This document shows, in pieces, positions 6,261-10,096 of a DNA stretch of 10,096 bases. Numbering within the stretch: position 1 is the stretch's first letter; each line of letters opens with the position of its first letter. The DNA lies in NCBI GenBank assembly GCA_964353405.1, contig CAYGWJ010000261.1, forward strand, positions 1 to 10,096, in the 5' to 3' direction. The notes below the pieces were generated by a model that saw nothing but the letters and a program-made list of their open reading frames with translations, searched no databases and was not told the origin of the DNA. A program made the position numbers and the translations under genes. This DNA comes from JBGLNJ01 sp964353405 (GTDB lineage Bacteria > Chloroflexota > Anaerolineae > Fen-1058).

Positions 6261-6605
6261 TTGGAAACCTCACCCTTGTTCGCGCGCACATTCGATTTTC
6301 TCTCGTGGCTGTTGCAGCGCACGCAGAGCTTTCCGCGCCCGCAGCGGTTCGGGGTGACCCAGCGACTGCAAAACGCGGCGCTGGATTTCCAGGAATTGAT
6401 CGTGGACGCCGAAGCCGCCCGCGGAACAGCACGACGGGACCTCTTGCGCCAGGCCGACGCCGCTTTGAACAAGGTCAGGCTTTACCTGCGCCTGTGCCGG
6501 GAATGGCAGTGGCTCACGCCCGGCCAATATCAACATGCCGCGCAGATGGTGGCCGAAATGGGACGCCTGTTGGGCGGCTGGCTCAAAACCGTCTCCAATC
6601 TCTAA
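6261..6605 (+). CDS. avd: DGR accessory variability protein, Avd-like four-helix bundle
   Basis: This small basic protein of 114 residues is all-helical by eye and matches the usual length and pattern of bacterial Avd. Known Avd forms a barrel-like pentamer that binds the RT and template RNA and is needed for homing. Visible family features are 'FDFLSWLLQRTQSFPRPQRF' (11-30, helix 1 and the conserved FPR.QRF turn), 'RLQNAALDFQELIVDA' (35-50, helix 2), 'RRDLLRQADAALNKVRLYLR' (58-77, helix 3, with Arg/Lys for RNA contact) and 'QYQHAAQMVAEMGRLLGGWL' (89-108, helix 4 with the typical G.LLGGW end). The TTG start has a good upstream site, and the gene is 10 bp from RT, so they form one operon. In many DGRs avd lies between the target and the TR; here it is last. 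The final residues run into AT-rich filler. Confidence 0.88.
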   Translation: METSPLFARTFDFLSWLLQRTQSFPRPQRFGVTQRLQNAALDFQELIVDAEAARGTARRDLLRQADAALNKVRLYLRLCREWQWLTPGQYQHAAQMVAEMGRLLGGWLKTVSNL

Positions 6606-6640
6606 TCTCCAATACCCAATACCCACTACCCAATACCCCG
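6590..6640 (+). repeat. Low-complexity CCAATACCC/CCAATCTC filler
   Basis: Short degenerate units (CCAATCTC, TAATCTC, then CCAATACC, CAATACC, CACTACC and CAATACC) run from the last avd codons into the recA upstream region. No gene or site is evident. Its start overlaps the 3' end of avd, so the last four residues (VSNL) may derive from this filler. Confidence 0.6.
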
Positions 6641-6648
6641 AACCTGAT

Positions 6649-6678
6649 TTGCCCTTTGCCCCGATTCTGTGGTACACT
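6649..6678 (+). promoter_or_regulatory. Probable recA promoter
   Basis: TTGCCC (6649-6654) and TACACT (6673-6678) are 18 bp apart, each matching the sigma-70-type consensus at 4 of 6 positions, with TG at the extended -10 place (TGGTACACT). Start of transcription would fall near 6685, leaving a leader of about 23 bases. This separates recA from the DGR operon. No convincing LexA operator was found. Confidence 0.5.
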
Positions 6679-6707
6679 TGGCTCATCCTTAAAACATACA
6701 GGCAGCC

Positions 6708-7814
6708 ATGACTAAACGATCCGAGGACAAGCCCGCTCCCGCCAAGACCGAATCCGGAAAAAGCAAGGCGCTCGATACCACACTCGCCAGTCTCGCCAAA
6801 CGCTTTGGCGACGGCGCGATCATGCGCCTGGGCGAAGCCACCCACCTGCAAGTGGAGACGATCCCCACCGGCTCCATCGCGCTCGATCTGGCGCTCGGCG
6901 TGGGCGGCATCCCGCGCGGACGCATCACCGAAGTCTATGGCCCCGAATCCGCCGGCAAGACCACTCTCTGCCTGCACATCATTGCCGAAGCGCAAAAGCT
7001 CGGCGGGACGTGCGCCTTTATTGACATGGAGCACGCGCTCGACCCCACCTATGCCGCCCGCTGCGGCGTCAACATTGACGACCTCTACATCTCTCAACCC
7101 GACACGGGCGAGCAAGCATTGGAAATCGCCGAAGCGCTGATCCGCTCCGGCGCCATGGACGTGTTGGTGGTGGACTCGGTCGCCGCGCTCGTCCCGCGCG
7201 CCGAGATCGAAGGCGAGATGGGCGACAGTCACATGGGCCTGCAGGCGCGCTTGATGAGCCAGGCGCTTCGCAAGCTTTCCGGCGCGATCAAGCAATCCAA
7301 CACCGCCATCATTTTCACCAACCAGTTGCGGATAAAGATCGGCGTCATGTTTGGCAATCCCGAGACGACGACGGGCGGCAATGCTTTGAAATTCTATGCG
7401 TCGGTTCGCCTGGACATTCGCCGGATTCAGAGCATCAAGACCGAGGGCCAGGTCATCGGCAACCGGACCAAGGTGCGCGTGACCAAGAACAAGGTCGCGC
7501 CGCCGTTCCGCGAGGCCGAGTTTGACATCATGTACAACGAAGGCATCAGCAAGTCCGGCGATGTATTGGACATTGCGACCGAGCTAGAGATCATCACCAA
7601 GCGCGGCGCGTTCTTTGCCTTTGGAGATACCCGTTTGGGTCAGGGGCGCGAGAACGCCAAAGAATTTTTAAAGGGGAATCCAGAGTTATTGGCGCAGATT
7701 GAAGAACAGATTCGCGCCAATGCCGCTGCCGCCGCCGGAAGGACCCGTCTGGGCGGCAGCGTCACGCCACCTGCGGAAAGCAGCGAAGAAGAAAGCGAAT
7801 CAGAAGAAACGTAA
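6708..7814 (+). CDS. recA: RecA recombinase
   Basis: RecA forms filaments on single-stranded DNA, drives strand exchange in recombinational repair and activates the SOS co-protease function. The protein has 368 residues, a normal length. Visible features are Walker A 'GPESAGKTT' (78-86), the 'MEHALDP' segment with its conserved catalytic-type Glu (107-113), Walker B 'VLVVDSVAAL' (152-161), loop L1 around 'EGEMGDSHMGLQARLMSQ' (167-184) and loop L2 'TNQLRIKIGVMFGNPETTTG' (204-223), followed by 'GNALKFYASVRLDIRR'. The C-terminal domain ends in an acidic Ser/Glu tail (about 358-368), the usual self-inhibitory tail. The ribosome site before ATG 6708 is weak (AGGCAGCC). A 16-bp tandem duplication spans the stop codon. 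recX lies 464 bp downstream, so recA and recX are linked but not tightly joined. Confidence 0.98.
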   Translation: MTKRSEDKPAPAKTESGKSKALDTTLASLAKRFGDGAIMRLGEATHLQVETIPTGSIALDLALGVGGIPRGRITEVYGPESAGKTTLCLHIIAEAQKLGGTCAFIDMEHALDPTYAARCGVNIDDLYISQPDTGEQALEIAEALIRSGAMDVLVVDSVAALVPRAEIEGEMGDSHMGLQARLMSQALRKLSGAIKQSNTAIIFTNQLRIKIGVMFGNPETTTGGNALKFYASVRLDIRRIQSIKTEGQVIGNRTKVRVTKNKVAPPFREAEFDIMYNEGISKSGDVLDIATELEIITKRGAFFAFGDTRLGQGRENAKEFLKGNPELLAQIEEQIRANAAAAAGRTRLGGSVTPPAESSEEESESEET

Positions 7815-7831
7815 TTCAGAAGAAACGTAAT
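7800..7831 (+). repeat. Exact 16-bp tandem duplication over the recA stop
   Basis: Bases 7800-7815 (TCAGAAGAAACGTAAT) are repeated exactly at 7816-7831. The recA stop TAA (7812-7814) lies in the first unit, so the second is noncoding. This looks like a slippage duplication. Confidence 0.9.
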
Positions 7832-7844
7832 CATCTCGTGTTCA

Positions 7845-7861
7845 CCCGACCCGAGGTCGGG
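7845..7861 (+). other. Hairpin 3' of recA
   Basis: CCCGACC (7845-7851) and GGTCGGG (7855-7861) form a perfect 7-bp stem on a CGA loop, 30 bases after the recA stop. It lacks a T-run. It may protect the 3' end of the recA message or act as an inefficient terminator. Confidence 0.45.
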
Positions 7862-8234
7862 CGACCGCCACCATACAGCCAATGTTGATCGAGCAAGGGC
7901 CGGCTGTGGCGCTCCTTTTACTGTTGCTGATCACTTTTGTAATCAGAGTGCCGACAGCGCTAAAGGCCAAACCGTTGCATACATACTGGCATGTTCAGAC
8001 AACGCCAGTCCGGGAATGGATTGCCAGGCGTGATCGGTTCCGCGCGTCTGGCGCGAGTCCGGGTTTTAACGTCATCGTTTGCGCGGGTTCTGGGGATTTG
8101 TTGCGTCCATCGGGAACTCGACGGCGATTGCAACGTCTACGGTCTGTCTAGACCTTTGCGACCTTGCGTCCTTGCGCCGGGTAATGCGATAGCGCGGCGC
8201 ACAATTGAATGGATCAACTTGTCGGCTGGCAGCG
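7862..8234 (+). other. Intergenic stretch between recA and recX without a credible gene
   Basis: Open frames here (7882-8151, and the 5' extension of recX from 7991) show no recognisable family and only one hydrophobic run at the start of the first. Visible structure includes a small stem 7927-7934/7939-7946 with one mismatch and a TTTT loop, three near-tandem CCTTGCG units (8153-8177), and an 8-bp palindrome GTCTAGAC (8146-8153). The length suggests a leader for recX or a degraded gene. No clear promoter pair was found. Confidence 0.5.
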
Positions 8235-8269
8235 AGAGCTGTGGCGGTTACACGTCACAGCTCTTTTTT
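8235..8269 (+). terminator. Strong intrinsic terminator directly before recX
   Basis: AGAGCTGTG (8235-8243) pairs perfectly with CACAGCTCT (8256-8264) around a 12-base loop, and a run of six T (8264-8269) overlaps the last stem pair. The T-run ends 9 bases before the recX ATG (8279). It is either the end of an upstream transcript or an attenuator that limits recX-rny expression. Confidence 0.85.
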
Positions 8270-8278
8270 GTATCGAGA

Positions 8279-8935
8279 ATGTCAGGCGTCATTACTGCGC
8301 TGCAAGTCCAGAAGAATAACAAGGAGCGCGTCAACGTTTACCTTGACGGACGCTTTGCCTTTGGCCTGGCCGCGCTTGAAGCCATCAAGCTGCGACGCGG
8401 GCAAAAACTTGCCGATGACGAAATCGCCGCGCTGCAAGACCGCGACGAGGCGCACCAGGCGCACGAAGCCGCGCTGCGTTATCTCGATTACCGCCCGCGC
8501 AGCGTGGACGAAATCCGCCGCCATCTGAAAACTAAAGACGTCAGGCCAGACGTCATTGATGAGGTCGTCGAGCGATTGAGCCAGGCAGGCTTGCTGGACG
8601 ACCGGGCCTTTGCGCGCTACTGGCTGGAGAATCGAAGTGACTTTCGCCCGCGCGGCGAGCGGGCCCTTCGCATGGAGCTGCGGCAAAAAGGCGTGCCGGA
8701 CGACGTGATCGCCGAGGCGCTGGGCCAAGGTCACAACGAAGACGACTCGGCTTATCGCGCGGCAGTGACCCAGGCGCGCAAAATCCGCGCGACCGATCCG
8801 CGCGAATTCCGGCGCAAGCTGGAAGCGCACCTGGCCCGGCGCGGTTTTTCTTACGACACGGCGCGCGAGGCTGCGGCTCGCGCGTGGAATGACTTGCATC
8901 CTGAAAATCAAGATTCTTTTGAAAGCGAGGTTTAG
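8279..8935 (+). CDS. recX: RecX, regulator of RecA
   Basis: RecX binds RecA filaments and blocks their growth and ATPase activity, so it tempers recombination and SOS. The protein has 218 residues with the three-helix repeats of the family. 'VITALQVQKNNKERVNVYLD' (4-23) is the typical N-terminal beta segment. 'ALRYLDYRPRSVDEIRRHL' is the first helical repeat, 'VVERLSQAGLLDDRAFARYW' the second, and 'RGERALRMELRQKGVPDDVI' and 'KLEAHLARRGFSYDTAREA' the following ones. ATG 8279 is chosen because the family signature begins there; the frame is open to 7991 but would have to translate through a terminator. The ribosome site is poor (GAG at 8275-8277, too close). The stop codon TAG abuts the rny ATG with no gap, so the two are translationally coupled. 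Confidence 0.95.
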   Translation: MSGVITALQVQKNNKERVNVYLDGRFAFGLAALEAIKLRRGQKLADDEIAALQDRDEAHQAHEAALRYLDYRPRSVDEIRRHLKTKDVRPDVIDEVVERLSQAGLLDDRAFARYWLENRSDFRPRGERALRMELRQKGVPDDVIAEALGQGHNEDDSAYRAAVTQARKIRATDPREFRRKLEAHLARRGFSYDTAREAAARAWNDLHPENQDSFESEV

Positions 8936-10096
8936 ATGGGTCTAGGGGCGATTTTGCCAATCATCATCGTTGCTCTGGCGGCGGCCGCCGCCGGGGCTGC
9001 GCTGGGATATTTCTTCAAGCAATACCAGGCCGAGCAAGAAGCCAGGGCGCTGCGCACCCAAGCGGACCACGTCATCGAGGAAGCGCAGACCCAGGCCCGA
9101 GAAACGGTGCTGGCCGCCAAAGACGAAGCGATCAAGCTGCGCGACGAAGTAGAGGCCGAAGCCAAGCGCCGCCGCGTCGAGTGGCAGCGTGAGGAAGAGC
9201 GCATGGCTCGTCGGCGCGAAGAGTACGAGCAAAAGCTGGAACGTCTTGAACAGCGCGAGCGCAAGATCAGCCAGCGTCAGAGCGACCTGGACAAGCGGAC
9301 GAACAACCTGGAAAAGATCGAGCAGCAGCGCATGGCAGAACTGTCGCGCGTGGCCGAGATGACGCGCGAGGATGCCAAGAAGCTTCTGGTGGAGGATGTA
9401 GAGAAAGATGCCCGCGAGGACATGGCGCGCAAGATTCGCCAGGTGGAAGCCGAAGCGAAGGAAGAAGCGGAAAAGCGCGCGCGGGAGATCATCACGCTCG
9501 CCGTTCAGCGCGTGGCCTCTGACCAGGTGTCCGAGATTTCGGTCTCCACCATCCCCCTGCCCGCCGACGAAATGAAGGGCCGCATCATCGGCCGGGCCGG
9601 GCGCAACATCCGCGCCATCGAAAAGGCCACCGGCGTGGACATTGTCGTGGACGACACGCCCGAAGCCGTGACGATTTCGTCGTTCGACCCGATACGGCGC
9701 GAAGTGGCGCGTGTGGCGCTGTCCAAGCTCATCCTCGACGGGCGCATCCACCCGGCGCGCATCGAAAAGCTGGTGGAAGATGCCCGCGCCGAGGTCAACC
9801 AGGTCATCAAAGAAGAGGGTGAGCGCGCCGCGTTGGAAGCCGGCGTGCCGGGGCTGCATCCCGAAATACTCAAGCTGCTGGGGCGCTTGAGATTCCGCAC
9901 GAGCTATGGCCAAAACCAGCACTCGCACGCCATCGAAAGCGCGCGGCTGGCCGGCATCCTGGCCGCCGAGTTGGGCGCGGATGTCAAAGTCTCCAAGATG
10001 GGCGGCTTGCTGCACGACCTGGGCAAGGCGATTGACCACGAGTTCGAAGGCACGCACGCGCAACTGGGCGCGGACTTTGCCAAGCGCTACGGCGTG
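8936..10096 (+). CDS. rny: Ribonuclease Y, 3'-truncated by window edge
   Basis: RNase Y is a membrane-anchored endoribonuclease that starts mRNA decay in many bacteria lacking RNase E. The first 387 residues are present; full members have about 510-520. In order there is an N-terminal membrane helix (about 4-27), a long charged coiled coil (about 30-195), and a KH RNA-binding domain (about 205-270) with 'MKGRIIGRAGRNIRAIE' and its GRAG loop at 219-222. The start of the HD phosphohydrolase domain follows, with 'QHSHAIESA' (metal His331) and 'GGLLHDLGKAIDHE' (His360-Asp361). The remainder of the HD domain is beyond the window. ATG 8936 directly follows the recX stop and has GAGG at 8927-8930. 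The recX-rny pairing adjacent to recA is seen in Chloroflexota and some other deep-branching bacteria. Confidence 0.97.
   Translation, partial: MGLGAILPIIIVALAAAAAGAALGYFFKQYQAEQEARALRTQADHVIEEAQTQARETVLAAKDEAIKLRDEVEAEAKRRRVEWQREEERMARRREEYEQKLERLEQRERKISQRQSDLDKRTNNLEKIEQQRMAELSRVAEMTREDAKKLLVEDVEKDAREDMARKIRQVEAEAKEEAEKRAREIITLAVQRVASDQVSEISVSTIPLPADEMKGRIIGRAGRNIRAIEKATGVDIVVDDTPEAVTISSFDPIRREVARVALSKLILDGRIHPARIEKLVEDARAEVNQVIKEEGERAALEAGVPGLHPEILKLLGRLRFRTSYGQNQHSHAIESARLAGILAAELGADVKVSKMGGLLHDLGKAIDHEFEGTHAQLGADFAKRYGV

Larger units (their letters stand above)
5177..6622. repeat. Similar AT-rich sequences in opposite orientation bounding the RT-avd pair
   Basis: Bases 5177-5196, read as reverse complement, match 6603-6622 at 16 of 20 positions. 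The left copy ends inside the RT start codon (5195-5197). The right copy begins with the avd stop codon (6603-6605) and continues as CCAATACC-like units to about 6638. The match may reflect shared low-complexity filler rather than a mobile boundary; no target-site duplication was seen. Confidence 0.4.

Noticed and set aside
4787..6472. 561-codon open frame on the - strand
   Set aside because: It lies antisense to the TR, RT and avd, has the Arg/Ala/His-rich look of a GC-rich shadow frame, and matches no family, while the + strand RT has all its motifs.
6630..6707. LexA/SOS operator before recA
   Set aside because: A GAAC occurs near 6640 but no properly spaced partner half-site was found.
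7882..8151. 89-codon frame with a hydrophobic N-terminus
   Set aside because: There is no clear ribosome site, no recognisable domain and an irregular composition; one hydrophobic run is not enough to call a gene.
7864..8249. ACCGCCAC (7864-7871) as antiterminator partner of GTGGCGGT (8242-8249)
   Set aside because: The 8-base match is perfect but about 370 bases apart and expected by chance in GC-rich sequence; no support without comparison.
7991..8278. Longer start for recX
   Set aside because: Translation would cross the intrinsic terminator, and the RecX family signature begins just after ATG 8279.
8942..10063. 373-codon open frame on the - strand
   Set aside because: It is the shadow of rny, whose + strand product shows KH and HD motifs.
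1..10096. CRISPR array, tRNA, rRNA, insertion sequence or prophage genes
   Set aside because: No regularly spaced repeats, tRNA-like cloverleaf, transposase or phage structural motifs were seen.

Overview
The window is GC-rich (about 60% by eye) bacterial chromosome. The gene order recA-recX-rny, a recA promoter with a TGGTACACT-type -10, and AT-rich, palindromic intergenic filler suggest a Chloroflexota (Anaerolineae-like) bacterium. That placement is an inference from gene order and style, not from a phylogeny.

Layout, all on the + strand. (1) 1-1823: two neighbouring aldo/keto reductase genes. The first lacks its 5' end and the second is complete with an intact D-Y-K-H tetrad. (2) 1891-6605: a complete diversity-generating retroelement (DGR). 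Its target is a 939-residue protein with two N-terminal membrane helices, a NACHT NTPase and a C-terminal FGE-sulfatase/C-type-lectin-like domain. The last codons of that gene form the variable repeat (VR, 4574-4698). A near-identical template repeat (TR, 4854-4978) lies 280 bp downstream in a structured noncoding stretch, followed by a DGR-type reverse transcriptase (5195-6250) and an Avd-like four-helix accessory protein (6261-6605). (3) 6708-10096: housekeeping genes recA, recX and rny (RNase Y, cut by the window end).

The key observation is the TR/VR comparison. Over 125 aligned bases all 96 non-adenine template positions are identical, while 16 of 29 template adenines are replaced in the VR (9 to G, 5 to T, 2 to C). 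All 16 changes alter the protein, changing 13 of 17 adenine-bearing codons. This is the signature of adenine-specific mutagenic retrohoming. The RT and Avd would copy the TR RNA into A-mutagenised cDNA that overwrites the VR, so the binding face of the FGE-like domain can be re-diversified.

The target looks like a membrane-anchored, cytoplasm-facing STAND/NACHT protein with a hypervariable C-terminal sensor, a plausible defence or signalling switch rather than a surface adhesin. No CRISPR array, tRNA, rRNA or insertion sequence was seen. Secondary points of interest are a strong intrinsic terminator ending 9 bp before the recX start codon, stem-loops 3' of the TR, and similar AT-rich sequences in opposite orientation at the outer ends of the RT-avd pair.
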